Origin: DATBLE01 sp963764565
Lineage (GTDB): Bacteria > Actinomycetota > Thermoleophilia > Gaiellales > Gaiellaceae
Assembly: GCA_963764565.1 (NCBI GenBank)
Contig: CAVXTD010000011.1
Span: 139,740 to 203,739, forward strand
Reading direction: 5' to 3'
Length of the DNA stretch: 64,000 nucleotides
Shown here: piece by piece, positions 36,204 through 47,777 of the stretch
How positions within the stretch are numbered: the first letter of the stretch is position 1
Layout: the number at the start of each line of letters is the position of its first letter
The notes under the pieces: generated by a model
What the model was told of the DNA's origin: nothing
Databases searched by the model: none
Seen by the model: the letters and a program-made list of their open reading frames with translations, nothing else
Made by a program: the position numbers and the translations under genes

Positions 36204-38283
36204 TCACCTCCGCGGCGTGGTCGTAACCACCTTCGACGTCGCGGTGGAGCCGTCGAGCGCCCGGGCGACGGCCGCCACCTCCACATGCTCGCCTTTCCGG
36301 TAGCGGGCGGGGTCGAGGAACGCGCGGTAGGGCGCCGAGTCGTCGACTGCCAGCCGCTGCCAGGAGCCTCCGAGGCGGCGGGTGGCGAAAGCCACGCTCA
36401 CGGGTGGGCCGGGGATTGTCGCCTGGAGCAGCTCGTACGCGGAGACATCGTCTGGCTTCGCCGTCAGCGTCGGCGCGACGGCGGCCTTTCTCGGGATCTG
36501 CGTCATCGGCTGGACGAGCATTGCGGAGATAGACGGAATCGTCAGCACGAGGCCGGCGCCTGTGCCGGCGGTGGCGGTGCCCGACCCGAAGATCACGTTC
36601 CAGGACGTTCCCGGCGTCGCCGTCGCCACGGTCACGCGGGCGGGTGCATCGCCGTTGTTGAACGCCTCGACGAGCTCGGTCCCGGTCGAGGCGTCGATCC
36701 GGGAGACGACGAGCACGGGGCCCGTCGCGTAGCGCACCACCGATGCTCCGGACGCGAGCGCCGGGTACCGGTCGCGCAGGTCGGACAGCGTCCGCAGGCG
36801 GGCCTGGATCGGGTTGTCGTCGACCTCGAACGAGGAGCCCTTGCCGATCGGTGGGGAGCCGACTCGCGACTCGGTCTGCCAGTCGGGCACCTGGGTCGGG
36901 AACATGTCCTCGCGGGCGGCCTTGTCGCCGCCGGAGCCGATCATGCCGACCTCGTCCCCGTACATCACGACCGGAGCGCCGCGGAGGAGGTACAGGAGGT
37001 CGTAGCCGAGGAGGACGCGCTGCAGCAGCGCCCCGGGGCCGAGGCCGGGCGCCTGCGAGAGGATCTGCTGGGCAGCCCGGCCCATGTCGTGGTTGCCGAG
37101 GAAGGTCGGGAAGGCCGGGTCGATCCCGTTGCCGAGGCGGAAGTAGTCGTCGTCCTCGAGGCGAAAAGCGATGCCCTTGGCCCCCGACGCGCCCGCGGCG
37201 TACGCGGAGGCGACCTCTTGGTAGGGGAAGTCGAGCACCTGCGGCAGCCCCCGCGTGCGCACGAAGGTCGAGAGGTCGACGGCGTCGTTCAGCGTCACCT
37301 CGCCGAAGATCGGAAAGTCGGCGATCCCGGCCGACCTTGCAGCCTGGCGAATCTTCGGGACCCAGAGCCGGAAGAACGCGGCGTTGACGTGCTTGGCCGT
37401 GTCGACACGGAAGCCGTCGACATGGAAGCGCGCGATCCATGACGCGTAGATCTGCGCGAGCCCGTTCATCACGTTCGGCTTCTCGGTGAACAGGTCGTCG
37501 AGGCCGTAGAAGTCGCCCTGCTCGAAGCACTGCTGGCTGCAGGAGCCGAAGTCGATGTTGCCGCGGTCGTGGTAGTTGAGCGGATCGTTGAGCCACTCCG
37601 GCTTCTTCAGGTGGCGATCGGGCGGCGCGACGTACGGAACCTCGGGCATGTAGCGGGCTGCCAGGCAGGGGAAGCGCTTGGCGGTCACGTAGCGGTCGGC
37701 GTTGAAGAAGCGGCCGTGGCAGTCGCGGAAGCGGATGTCGGAGTAGGTCGAGCTGTTCGCCAACAGGATCACGTCGGCGGTGTGGTTGACGACGACGTCC
37801 AGGTACACCTTTAGGCCGAGCGCGTGCGCCGCAGCGACCAGGTCGGCGAAGTCCTGATCGGTGCCGAGGTGCGGGTCGACGGTGGTGAAGTCGAGACCCC
37901 AGTAGCCGTGGTACGCGGAGCTCCCGGCCGCGACCGGATCCTGCTTCACCGCCGGAGTCAACCAGAGCGCGGTGAAGCCGAGGTTCTTGATCTGCTGCAG
38001 GTGCGCGGCCAGGCCCTTCAGGTCGCCGCCGTGGAAGTACCCGAAGTCGGCCGGGTCGTAGCCCGTGACGTTGGCGGTTCCCTTCAGGCCACCGGTGTCG
38101 TTCGACGGGTCGCCATTCGCGTAGCGGTCCGGCATGACGAAGTAGATGCGCTGGGACGCGAGCGACGACTGCGTTGCCGGCGTGGACAGGGCCTCCAACA
38201 CGGCACCCGACGGAGGCGCAGCAGGCGAGGGTGCCGCGCTACCGGCGAGCGCGACGGCGAGCGCCAGCGCGGCGATCGCCCCA

Positions 38284-38312
<29 letters not shown>
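36204..38312 (-). CDS. Secreted GH13 alpha-amylase
   Basis: 702 residues, exported (N-terminal hydrophobic signal ending SPAAPP). The catalytic barrel contains VVNHTAD, nucleophile Asp in GFRVDTAKHVN (near 304), acid/base Glu in IFGEVTLND (near 334) and transition-state Asp in FLGNHDMGR (near 405). A C-terminal beta domain and a final Ig/fibronectin-like segment (residues 605-700) follow. It would cut starch or glycogen outside the cell, releasing maltodextrins for the Mal importer in the same operon. Its start overlaps the end of the ATPase gene by 29 bases. Confidence 0.92.
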
Positions 38313-39462
<1,150 letters not shown>

Positions 39463-39503
39463 GTGTCTCAGACCTCCTGAAATCGAGCCGAGCCAGACTG
39501 AAG

Positions 39504-41316
39504 TCAGGCACCGGCCAGCCTCCATATGTGGAACGCGGGCCCGTCTCCGGGCAGCCCGACCTCTCCGTTTTCGAGGTTCGCCTCCCCGCCGTACAGCACC
39601 TCGAGGCCGCGGCACCCGAGGGCGGACAGCGGCAGTCGAATCGGATCGTGGCCGGCACGCGCGGCGAGGCACAGGAGGCGCTCGTCCCCGTGCTCGCGCA
39701 GGTACGCGATCGCGTGCGGGCCGACCGCGGCGTAGCGGATCCCGCCGCGGGCGAGTGCCGGCGAGTCGCGGCGAAGCGCGATCAGGCGGCGGTACTCATC
39801 GAGGAGCGCGGTGTCCCAGGCCTCCGGGCGGTTCCACGGCATCGTCCGCCGCGCATCCTCGCCCCAGCTCTCCTTCCAGCCCCAGCTCGTCGCCGGCAAA
39901 GACCATCGGCACGCCCGGAGTCGTCATCTGGAGGCCGATCCCGACGAGCTGCAGGTCGCGCGAGCCTGCGACGGTGGCGAAGCGCGCGGTGTCGTGGCTG
40001 TCGAGGAGCGTCCAGGAGTGCAGCGTCGAGGGCCAGGGGACGCCGGCGCGGAAAGGCGCGCATGGTCGCCGCCGCCTGCACGCCGTCGATGCTCGGCAGG
40101 CCGACCGGAAATCCCCAGAAGCTCTTCCGCAGCTCCTCCGGCAGATCCCCGCGCAGCAACTCCCACACCGGCCGCAGGAAGCCCGCGTAGTTCATCGTCC
40201 CGTGCCAGCCGTCGCCGCGCAGATCGTCGCGGTAGTCGTGCGCGTGCTCCGCCACGAGCAGCGCGTCCGGGCGAACGGCTCGCAGGACGCGGCGCGTGGC
40301 AGCGCGCGAGCTCGTGGTTGTGATCGATCCCGTGGTAGCGGCCGGCCATGTTCGCAACGTCGATCCGCCAGCCGTCCAGCGCGTACGGTGGCCGCAGCCA
40401 GCGGGCGGTGACGTCGGCGAGCCGCTCGGCGAGCTCGGGCGAGCCGTGGTTCAGCTTCGGCAGGATCTTGATCCCCCACCACGCCGCGTACCCGTGTGGC
40501 AGTGCGTCGTCGAAGTAGTAGAAGTCGCGCTCAGGCGCGTCCGGGCTCGCCTCCGCGGCGCGAAACCACTCGTGGTGATTCCCGGTGTGGTTGAGCGTCA
40601 GGTCTCCGATCACCCGCATCCCGCGCGCATGGGCGGCCGCGGTCAGCGACGCGAGCGCGTCGTCTCCACCGAGCAGCGGGTCGACGCGGGCGAACGTCGT
40701 CGCGTCATACCGGTGCGTGGACCGCGCAGGGAAGAACGGGGTCAGGTAGAGGACGTTCGCCCCGAGGCGCTCGACGTGGTCGAGGTGCTGCTCGATCCCG
40801 CGCAGGTCGCCGCCGAACCACTCCCGCGGGGTCTCGGGCGAGCGGCCCTGCGGCAGGGCGTCCCAATCGCGGGGAACGGCCCAGTCCGGCGGGTCGATCC
40901 GGAGGCCGCTCGAGGCGAAGCGGTCGGGGAAGATCTGGTAGACGACCGAGCCGAGATGCCACTCCGGCCCTCCGGGCCAGGGTGCGTGAACGAAATCGTC
41001 GGCGTCCGGAACGTCGCTGGCGACCCGGCCGAGGCCATTCACCCAGCTGTATCCGACTTCCCCGCCGGAGAGCAACCAGCGGTAGCGAGTCACCGACGCG
41101 GTCGCCGGAAACGCCGCCTGCCACCACGTCTCGGTCTCGGTCTTCGCGTCGACCACGGCAGGGGCGGCGAGCGCCTCGCCGTCGTGGACAGTGCGCAGGA
41201 TCACGCGGTCGGCGAGCCCGTGCGGTGCGCGGAGCCTGACGATGCACTGCTCGCCCGAGTCGTCGAGACGGACACTGCGACCCGTCGTGGTGCGGCTCGC
41301 CGAGCAGGTCCGTCAC
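39504..41316 (-). CDS. GH13 intracellular maltodextrin hydrolase (neopullulanase-like), four frameshifts
   Basis: About 600 residues after correction. An N-terminal CBM34-like domain leads into the barrel: GSVVYQIFPDRFASSG, GDLTLNHTG, nucleophile Asp in GWRIDVANM, Glu in LLVAEHAHDYR, Asp in LLDSHDTARF, and FAGDELGLEG then GEDARRTMPW. These blocks fall into different frames; changes are needed near 41285, 40300, 40062 (a TTT run) and 39880. All catalytic residues survive, so sequence error is more likely than decay, but a pseudogene is possible. The start is GTG 41316. It would trim imported maltodextrins. Confidence 0.78.
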
Positions 41317-41342
41317 GCGCGAACTACGAACACTGGCAGCTC

Positions 41343-42302
41343 TCATCCCTTCACCGACCCCGCCGTGAGACCGCTCACGATCCAGCGCTGCAGGAACATG
41401 AAGAGCGCCGCGACGGGAAGCGCGGCCATCAGCGTCCCGGCGGCGAATGCGCCCCAGGTCTGGTCGTACTGGTTGTTCACCAGCTGATTCATCCCGACGG
41501 GAAGCGTGAAGTGCTTCGTCGTCTGGAGAATCGTCGACGCAATCACGAACTCGTTCAGCGTGAAGACGAATGAGATCAGCGCGACGACGGCCAGCACGGG
41601 CGCCGCGAGTGGCAGGACGACGCCCCAGAAGATCTGTGCCGGCGTGGCGCCGTCGACGCGCGCGGACTCGTCGAGCTCGGTCGGGATGGTGTCGAAGAAC
41701 CCCTTCATCAGCCATGCCTGCACGCCCATCGCTCCGCCGAGGTAGACGGCGATCACCGCGGCCAGCTTGTCGAGTCCGAGCTGCGGGAAGATGGCGCCGA
41801 GGTTGTGGATGATCAGGTAGATCGCGGCGATCGCGACGAACTGCGGGAACATCTGGATCAGCAGCAGCCCGAGCATTCCGATGCGTCTGCCCTTGAACCT
41901 GAAGCGGCTGAACGCGTACGCCGCCAGCGCGCCGAGCATGGTCGAGATGATCGCGGTCAGGGCCGCGATCAGCATCGAGTTGAGGTACCACCACGGATAC
42001 GGGAAGTCCTGCTTGGCGCCGGTGTTGCCGATGACCTTGTTGTGCAGCACCGAGCCGAAGTTGTGCAGGCTCGGGTGAGCCGGGTACGGCTTCGCGTACT
42101 GGAGGCTGTTCTGGTTGTCGAACGATGCGGAGACGACGTAGACGACCGGGAAGAGCGAGACGACGACCGCGATCAGTCCGACGACGTGTCGCCACCACGT
42201 GTCCTTCAGCTTCGGGCGCTTGCGCGGAGCCCGCGTGCCGGCCAGGGTCGCCGCCATCGCGTCGTCGTGACGGCGGTTGTGCGACGTCGGGATCTCGCTC
42301 AC
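41343..42302 (-). CDS. malG: Maltodextrin ABC importer permease MalG-like
   Basis: 319 residues, six hydrophobic helices. The EAA loop ESARVDGATPAQIFWGVVLPL contacts the ATPase; FRFKGRRIGMLGLLLIQMFPQ and VGMNQLVNNQYDQTWGAFAAG are MalG hallmarks. The start lies one base before the MalF stop region, so the two permeases are coupled. Confidence 0.92.
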   Translation of the reverse strand: MSEIPTSHNRRHDDAMAATLAGTRAPRKRPKLKDTWWRHVVGLIAVVVSLFPVVYVVSASFDNQNSLQYAKPYPAHPSLHNFGSVLHNKVIGNTGAKQDFPYPWWYLNSMLIAALTAIISTMLGALAAYAFSRFRFKGRRIGMLGLLLIQMFPQFVAIAAIYLIIHNLGAIFPQLGLDKLAAVIAVYLGGAMGVQAWLMKGFFDTIPTELDESARVDGATPAQIFWGVVLPLAAPVLAVVALISFVFTLNEFVIASTILQTTKHFTLPVGMNQLVNNQYDQTWGAFAAGTLMAALPVAALFMFLQRWIVSGLTAGSVKG

Positions 42303-42303
42303 C

Positions 42304-43959
42304 TCATCGCACGGTCTCCAGTGCCTTGGTTCGCCAGAACGAGATGCCCGAGATCGAGGCGACGACGAAGAAGATGACGATCCCGAATGCGCTGGCGAGG
42401 CCGTAGTTGCCGCCCGTCCCGGTCGCGACCGCGATCTTGTACGTGTAGCTGATCAGGATGTCGGTGTTGCCGGCGATCGTCGACTCGCCCGTGTACGGGC
42501 CGCCCTGGGTCAACAGGTAGATGTTGTTGAAGTTGTTGAAGTTGAAGGCGAACGACGCGATCATCAGCGGCGCGACCGCGACGAGCAGCAACGGCAGCGT
42601 CACCCGCCGGAAGATCTGAAGGGGCCCCCCGCCGTCGACCCGTGCGGCCTCCGTCAGCTCGTCCGGGATCGACTGGAGCGCGCCCAGCGAGACCAGGAAG
42701 AAGTACGGCGTCGTCAGCCAGACGCTGACGAGTACGACCGCGATCCGCGGCCACGTGATGAACGGCAGCCACGAGATCACGCTGCCGCCGAACTCCCACG
42801 GGATGTCGTGGATCCCGATGTGCCCGATGAGCTTGTTCACGACGCCGAAGCTGTCGTTCAGGAGCCCTCGCCAGACGAGCAGCGACAGGAAGCCGGGGAT
42901 CGCGTACGGGATGATCAGGATCGAGCGGTAGACCTTCTGGAAGCGCAGGCCGCGCTTGTCGAGGGTGATCGCGAGGAAGAGGCCGGCCGAGAACGAGAAG
43001 AAGACGGTTGCGGCGGCGAAGACGAACGTCCAGGCGAACACCGACAGGAACGGCTTCCGGACGAGTGGGTCGTGGATCATCGTGTCGAAGTTCCGGAAGC
43101 CGGTGTACGTCTTCCAGCCCGGGAGGAGCTCCTCCCCGGTCGCGGAGACGAACGAGCCGCGGCCGTTGTCGCGGTAGAGCTTGCCGTCGGCGATCCTGAC
43201 GAACACGTTGCGCTTCGCGTCGTAGCGGTACGTCGGCTTGAGCTCGACCGCGGTCGTGGTGCCTTGCGGCTCGAACGCCGTGTCGCCTTCGGTCGGCACC
43301 TTGTAGGCGCGGAGCTGCTGGTCGAGGGCGAAGAGCTCGGCGCCCTTCAGCAGCGTGTACCCCTTGGCGGCGGTCGGCGGCCCCATGGGCCCGACGGTCA
43401 CGTCCGACTTCGGCAGCGCTTTCAGGCCCTTCGTCGTGCCGAGGTACACCGTGCCGCTGTCCGGGTCGCGCAGGAGCAGAACGAGCTTCCCGGACGAGTC
43501 GTGGGCGACCGCCATGTCGAACTGCCGCCCGTTCTGGGGCTCCTGCAGGGTGTTGATCTTGATCGACTCGATCGCCTGATCCTTGGTGAGGATATGGCCG
43601 GTCGAGTAGTTCGAGAACGCGACGTTGACCGTGTAGAGGATCGGGGTGACCTGGAACCCGATCAGGAAGATCGTGCCGGGGATCAGGAACTTCGCGGGCA
43701 GCGTCCACTTGCGGGGGATGATGTACAGGTAGTCGATCGCCGCGGTGGCCACCGCAACGACCGCCACGGCCGGCCACCGGTGGTGCGAGCTGAGCACGTA
43801 CAGCGCCCAGATGGCGAGCGCATTCGACGCCGAGAGGAGCGTGAGCTTGAGCGCGTAGCCGACGCCGCCGGAGAACAGCGCGATGCCGCGTGCGATTCGC
43901 CCGGGCCGGAAAGCCTGCTGCTCACCCGATGCGGGTGCAGTCGGCGTCACTGTGCTCAC
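42304..43959 (-). CDS. malF: Maltodextrin ABC importer permease MalF-like
   Basis: 551 residues. Two N-terminal hydrophobic helices (residues 30-85) precede the usual six, with a large extracytoplasmic loop of about 170 residues between helices, as in E. coli MalF. The EAA loop is EAARVDGGGPLQIFRRVTLPLL. Together with MalG it forms the membrane channel for maltodextrins delivered by the binding protein at 44011-45255. Confidence 0.92.
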   Translation of the reverse strand: MSTVTPTAPASGEQQAFRPGRIARGIALFSGGVGYALKLTLLSASNALAIWALYVLSSHHRWPAVAVVAVATAAIDYLYIIPRKWTLPAKFLIPGTIFLIGFQVTPILYTVNVAFSNYSTGHILTKDQAIESIKINTLQEPQNGRQFDMAVAHDSSGKLVLLLRDPDSGTVYLGTTKGLKALPKSDVTVGPMGPPTAAKGYTLLKGAELFALDQQLRAYKVPTEGDTAFEPQGTTTAVELKPTYRYDAKRNVFVRIADGKLYRDNGRGSFVSATGEELLPGWKTYTGFRNFDTMIHDPLVRKPFLSVFAWTFVFAAATVFFSFSAGLFLAITLDKRGLRFQKVYRSILIIPYAIPGFLSLLVWRGLLNDSFGVVNKLIGHIGIHDIPWEFGGSVISWLPFITWPRIAVVLVSVWLTTPYFFLVSLGALQSIPDELTEAARVDGGGPLQIFRRVTLPLLLVAVAPLMIASFAFNFNNFNNIYLLTQGGPYTGESTIAGNTDILISYTYKIAVATGTGGNYGLASAFGIVIFFVVASISGISFWRTKALETVR

Positions 43960-43971
43960 GAGAAGACAGTG

Positions 43972-43998
43972 GGGTGGGCGCCCGGAGGACGCCCACCC
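43972..43998 (-). terminator. Hairpin between binding-protein and malF genes
   Basis: Perfect 9-bp stem (GGGTGGGCG with CGCCCACCC) and a 9-base loop, in the short gap after the binding-protein stop. It has no T-run. Position suggests an attenuator or mRNA-stabilising hairpin that keeps the binding protein more abundant than the permeases, as known for mal operons. Confidence 0.55.
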
Positions 43999-44010
43999 TG
44001 CTCCTGTGTG

Positions 44011-45255
44011 TTAGCCGATCTTCGCGGCGATCGACTTGGCCGCTCCGGTGAAGGAACGCTTGGCCGGCATTGCACCGGCACCCTTGGTCGAGCGCACCCA
44101 CGCCTGGCCGAGGTCGTTCCAGACGCTCGCCATCTGTGGGATGTTCGGCATCGGCACGCCGCCCTTGCCGGCCGCGCCGAACTGGGCCAGGATCGGATCG
44201 GCCGCCTTTGCCTTGATGTTCGCCGGCGTCCGGCCGCCTGCAGCGGCGAGTTCCGTCTGCGCGGACGGGGTCGAGAAGTAGTTCACGACCAGGTCCTTGG
44301 CCGCCGAATCGACGAGGTGCACCGCGGCGTACTTCGTGACCATCACGCCGTTCACGCCCAGGAAGGGCACGGCCGGCTTCACAATCGCCGGAATCGGGAT
44401 CACCTTGAAGGAAACCCCGGCCTTCTGGATGTCCGCCACCGCCCATGGGCCGGTCAGCCAGAACGGCGCCAGCGACTTCTGGAACTGCGTGTTGCAGGTC
44501 GAGTAGTCGGTCTTGGAGTTGATCAGGCCTTCCTTGTTCCACTTGTCGATCAGAGCCGCGTTCTTCAGGAAGGTCGGATTCGCCAGTCCGATGTCCGACG
44601 CGTCGAGGTTACCGGCCTTGTTGAGGCCGAAGACGTAGCCGCCGAGACCGGAGAAGAACGGGTACATGTGGTACGCGTCCCCGCCCGACCCCTGCTGGAC
44701 GCAGATGCCGTACGCGAGGTGGTTCTTCTTCTTGATCGCGAGCGCGGTGGACTCGAGCTGCGCGAAGGTCGTCGGCATCTTCGGGACGAGCTTCGTGTTG
44801 ACGAGCAGGCCGACGTTCTCGACCTGCACGGGGATGCCGTACAGCTTCTTCACGGCGGTGCCGTAGGAGAATGAGTCGAGCGTGTACTTCGGGAACTGCG
44901 CCTTGATGCTCGTAGACGGGTAGAGCGGCTCGACGAGGCCGTTCGCGGCGAGCTCGCCGGTCCAGTCGTGGGCTGCGAGGACGACATCAGGAGCGTCCGC
45001 GGCGCTGACCGTGCCGAGGTTCGACCGGATCGACCCGAAGTCTTTCGACACGACCTTGACGGTCGCGCCGTTCGCCGCCGCCCAGGCGTCGGCGACCTTG
45101 CTGACGGCCGGAGCGCGGTTCGCGTCCGTCCAGATCACGATCGTCGTCGCGTTCGCCTTGTGAACGGTGGCCGAGGCCGTCGAGAGCGCCACACCGGCGA
45201 TCAGCGCTACCGTGAGCACAGCCGACCCGGCCGCGCGCCAGTGGATGATCTTCAT
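44011..45255 (-). CDS. Maltodextrin ABC importer substrate-binding protein
   Basis: About 414 residues, MalE family. Signal peptide MKIIHWRAAGSAVLTVALIAG, then ATTIVIWTDANRAPAV, the DVVLAAHDWTGELAANG block, GIPVQVENVGLLVNTKL, and FWLTGPWAVADIQKAG, all typical of maltose/maltodextrin-binding proteins. ATG 45255 has a GAAAGGAGG site. First gene of the operon ending with the amylase; the 161-base gap upstream (45256-45416) should hold the operon promoter, but I could not identify an operator. Confidence 0.92.
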   Translation of the reverse strand: MKIIHWRAAGSAVLTVALIAGVALSTASATVHKANATTIVIWTDANRAPAVSKVADAWAAANGATVKVVSKDFGSIRSNLGTVSAADAPDVVLAAHDWTGELAANGLVEPLYPSTSIKAQFPKYTLDSFSYGTAVKKLYGIPVQVENVGLLVNTKLVPKMPTTFAQLESTALAIKKKNHLAYGICVQQGSGGDAYHMYPFFSGLGGYVFGLNKAGNLDASDIGLANPTFLKNAALIDKWNKEGLINSKTDYSTCNTQFQKSLAPFWLTGPWAVADIQKAGVSFKVIPIPAIVKPAVPFLGVNGVMVTKYAAVHLVDSAAKDLVVNYFSTPSAQTELAAAGGRTPANIKAKAADPILAQFGAAGKGGVPMPNIPQMASVWNDLGQAWVRSTKGAGAMPAKRSFTGAAKSIAAKIG

Positions 45256-45416
45256 GAGAGAAGTCCTCCTTTCCCGCCCGGGCACAGCTGGAGCGCAACC
45301 CGCGGCTTGCTTGAATGGGACTCGCTTTCCGAGAGATTAGACATGGCCAACGTACTCCCGGCCGCTCGATACCGACAAGCGGGAAAACACGGATCGAAAC
45401 CGGCGGAAAATGCTCA

Positions 45417-46895
45417 TCACTCGCTTGCTGTCCGGGAGATCCGCGCGTGGGTCGTGCTCGCACGACGACGCGCCGGTCCTATGAGTTCGGCGCTTTCTAG
45501 CGCCGGCGGGTCGCCGCGTAGATTCCCGCCCGAGGCGAGCAGCAAGAGGGCTACGCCGCCACCGAGCGCTGCGATCCCGATTCCGAGCAGGCGGGGGAAG
45601 CGGGCGCCGACCGCGACAACGGCAGTCACACCGCGCGAGCCGTCGGCGTTCATCACGACAACTCGCCAGTCTCCGGTCTGCGGTGTCCACGAGAGCGTGC
45701 GTACTCCGGCACCGATGGTCTCGGCGCCCCAGAAGTCCGTCACCGTCGGCGCCACGCGTGGTGCGGCGCCCGGCTCCACGCGGAACGCCGATGCGCGGGC
45801 ATCGAAGCGCGTCGCAACCTCACGGCGGACATTCGCCAGGTACGAGTCGACGGCAGCCGCCGGCCCGATCCCGACGAGGACCGGCTTGGTGCTCTCGGTG
45901 CGGATGCGGACCGTGCCGAGCAGGTCGCGGGCGACGAACCAGTTGCCTGCAGTTCCGGCGCGGTAGCTGTCTGAGACGAGCGCGTACGTGTCCGTCGAGT
46001 ACACGGTCGCGCCGGTCATCAGGTAGCCGTCGGAGTCACGCTGAGTCTGGTCGAAGACCAGCGCCGCGCCGCCGGTCACGATCGCTGCCAGCCCGACGAG
46101 GGCGGCCAGACTGCTGACGATCACCGCCAGGACCCGACCCACGCCCCAGCTGGCCGTTCGGGCCGGCGACGTCTGGTCGGTTGACGCAACGGCGGCTTGC
46201 GCGCGCGGGGCCGAGGAGCCGATGGTCAGCCCGCCCGGCTCGGTCTCGCCGGTGTCGATCCGGAACGGAGGGTACTCGGGGGTCATCAGCGCCGCGTAGG
46301 CGCCGACCCGCAGCACCCAGCGGTTCAGCCCGAGCACGAGATCGAAGATCGAGCGCGGATACTCGCCGCGGAAGAGCAGCATGATCACGGCGAACAGCAC
46401 GAGCAGATCGATCAGCCCGACGCCGCCGGGCATGCCCGACCACCAGCTGACGCCCCATCCGCCGACGAAGATCGCCACGATCAGGTAGTGGGGGATCCCG
46501 GCGAGCCACCAGCCGATCAGCGGCAGCCCCCGGCGCTGCCTCTCCGGGTAGGCGATCTCGAGCCTCGCCGGGTAGTCGGGAACGTCGTCGAGGGTGAACG
46601 GCGGATACCGGTCGGTCCCGTTGGCGCCGAAGGCGTAGAAGGCGACGCGCCAGCTCCAGCGCAGCACGCCGACGTTGAAATCGAAGATCCCGCGCGGGTA
46701 CCGGCCGGTGAAGAGCGTCACCACGAACGCCGCCACCGAGAGCAGCACGAACGCCACCCAGAGGAAGGCGAGCAGCAGATAGTGCGGAATTGCCAGCAGC
46801 CACTTCACCAGCCAGAGCGCTCGTGAGGGCTGCTCCAGATGCCCCTCGAGGCGCACCGGATAGGGAGTGATCGAGGACGGATGCGTTGCTTCCAT
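45417..46895 (-). CDS. DUF4389-containing membrane protein
   Basis: 492 residues. Two DUF4389 repeats (about residues 10-95 and 110-200), each with paired hydrophobic helices and a matching RYPRGIFDFNVGVLRWSWRV / EYPRSIFDLVLGLNRWVLRV block, are followed by a further helix (about 245-275), an extracytoplasmic domain with PFRID-type strands, and a last helix near 440-460. Function unknown; a membrane anchor for a sensory or structural extracellular domain is a reasonable guess. The 286 bases upstream (46896-47181) show no gene. Confidence 0.8.
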   Translation of the reverse strand: MEATHPSSITPYPVRLEGHLEQPSRALWLVKWLLAIPHYLLLAFLWVAFVLLSVAAFVVTLFTGRYPRGIFDFNVGVLRWSWRVAFYAFGANGTDRYPPFTLDDVPDYPARLEIAYPERQRRGLPLIGWWLAGIPHYLIVAIFVGGWGVSWWSGMPGGVGLIDLLVLFAVIMLLFRGEYPRSIFDLVLGLNRWVLRVGAYAALMTPEYPPFRIDTGETEPGGLTIGSSAPRAQAAVASTDQTSPARTASWGVGRVLAVIVSSLAALVGLAAIVTGGAALVFDQTQRDSDGYLMTGATVYSTDTYALVSDSYRAGTAGNWFVARDLLGTVRIRTESTKPVLVGIGPAAAVDSYLANVRREVATRFDARASAFRVEPGAAPRVAPTVTDFWGAETIGAGVRTLSWTPQTGDWRVVVMNADGSRGVTAVVAVGARFPRLLGIGIAALGGGVALLLLASGGNLRGDPPALESAELIGPARRRASTTHARISRTASE

Positions 46896-47181
46896 CAGGA
46901 CTCACCTTCCTTCGAATGCTCGGCCAATGAACCAAGCCCTTTCGCCGATTGCGGCCCGGCGGTGCGCACGTCGAGGCAGCGAGCCGCCGGCACCACGCAG
47001 TACACAGGAGACCATCGCGGGATCCGGCCGCGGCGGCATCCGCGCCGGCCCCGAATCGGAGGCGGCGAAAACTACCGACTCGGGTTCAGCAGGTCCGATG
47101 TCACTCGCGGAGCAGGCGGCCGGCGGGGACGCGCGCGTCGGCGCACGCCCCGGCCGCGCCCTGAGGGACTTGTCCTACTGC

Positions 47182-47601
47182 CTAGGCCGGCGCGCCCTGT
47201 GGGACGGCGCCCAGCTGTTGCATCATCGCCATCGCGTCGAAGACGCCCCAGTGCTCGTGCGCGAGGCCGTCGTCGCCGAAGCGGATGATGTCCACGGCTT
47301 GCACCTCGACGCTCTTGCCGGTGGCCGGCATGCCCATGAAGTCGCCCTGATTCGTCCCCGTGCACGTGATCCGAGCGACGACCTTGTCTCCGCTCGGCAG
47401 AACGTCCTCTGGCTCCATGTGCAGGTCGGGGAACGCCGCGATGTACATGGTGAAGAACTGCCTGACGCCGTCCTTCGTCGGCGCAAGCCCGGGCGTTACC
47501 TCGTGCTCGACGAAGTCGTCGGCGAGCAGCTCGCAGAAACCGTCGATGTCGTGGGCGTTGATCCGCTCATACATGCGTGCCAGCGTGGCAGTGTGATCCA
47601 C
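47182..47601 (-). CDS. SnoaL-like / ester cyclase family protein
   Basis: 139 residues of the NTF2-like fold: RMYERINAHDIDGFCELLADD, FFTMYIAAFPDLHMEPED, CTGTNQGDFMGMPATGKSV and DIIRFGDDGLAHEHWGVFD are diagnostic of the SnoaL/ester-cyclase group that binds small polar ligands. GTG 47601 follows AGGAGGGGAAGG; the frame is open further upstream but without a ribosome site. Specific role unknown. Confidence 0.87.
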   Translation of the reverse strand: MDHTATLARMYERINAHDIDGFCELLADDFVEHEVTPGLAPTKDGVRQFFTMYIAAFPDLHMEPEDVLPSGDKVVARITCTGTNQGDFMGMPATGKSVEVQAVDIIRFGDDGLAHEHWGVFDAMAMMQQLGAVPQGAPA

Positions 47602-47777
47602 CCTTCCCCTCCTGGTCGTTTGACCGCCGACTGTAGGGACTGCCCAGACGCCGCGCAAGGCCACGCCAGGCCCTTAACCGAGGGCCGCCGAAGGCGCCGA
47701 CCGATCGGAACCGCTCGCCGGGCTACGGCCCTCGGTAGGAGGCAAGCTCGCGGGTCCGACTCCGGATTAGCCACCCG

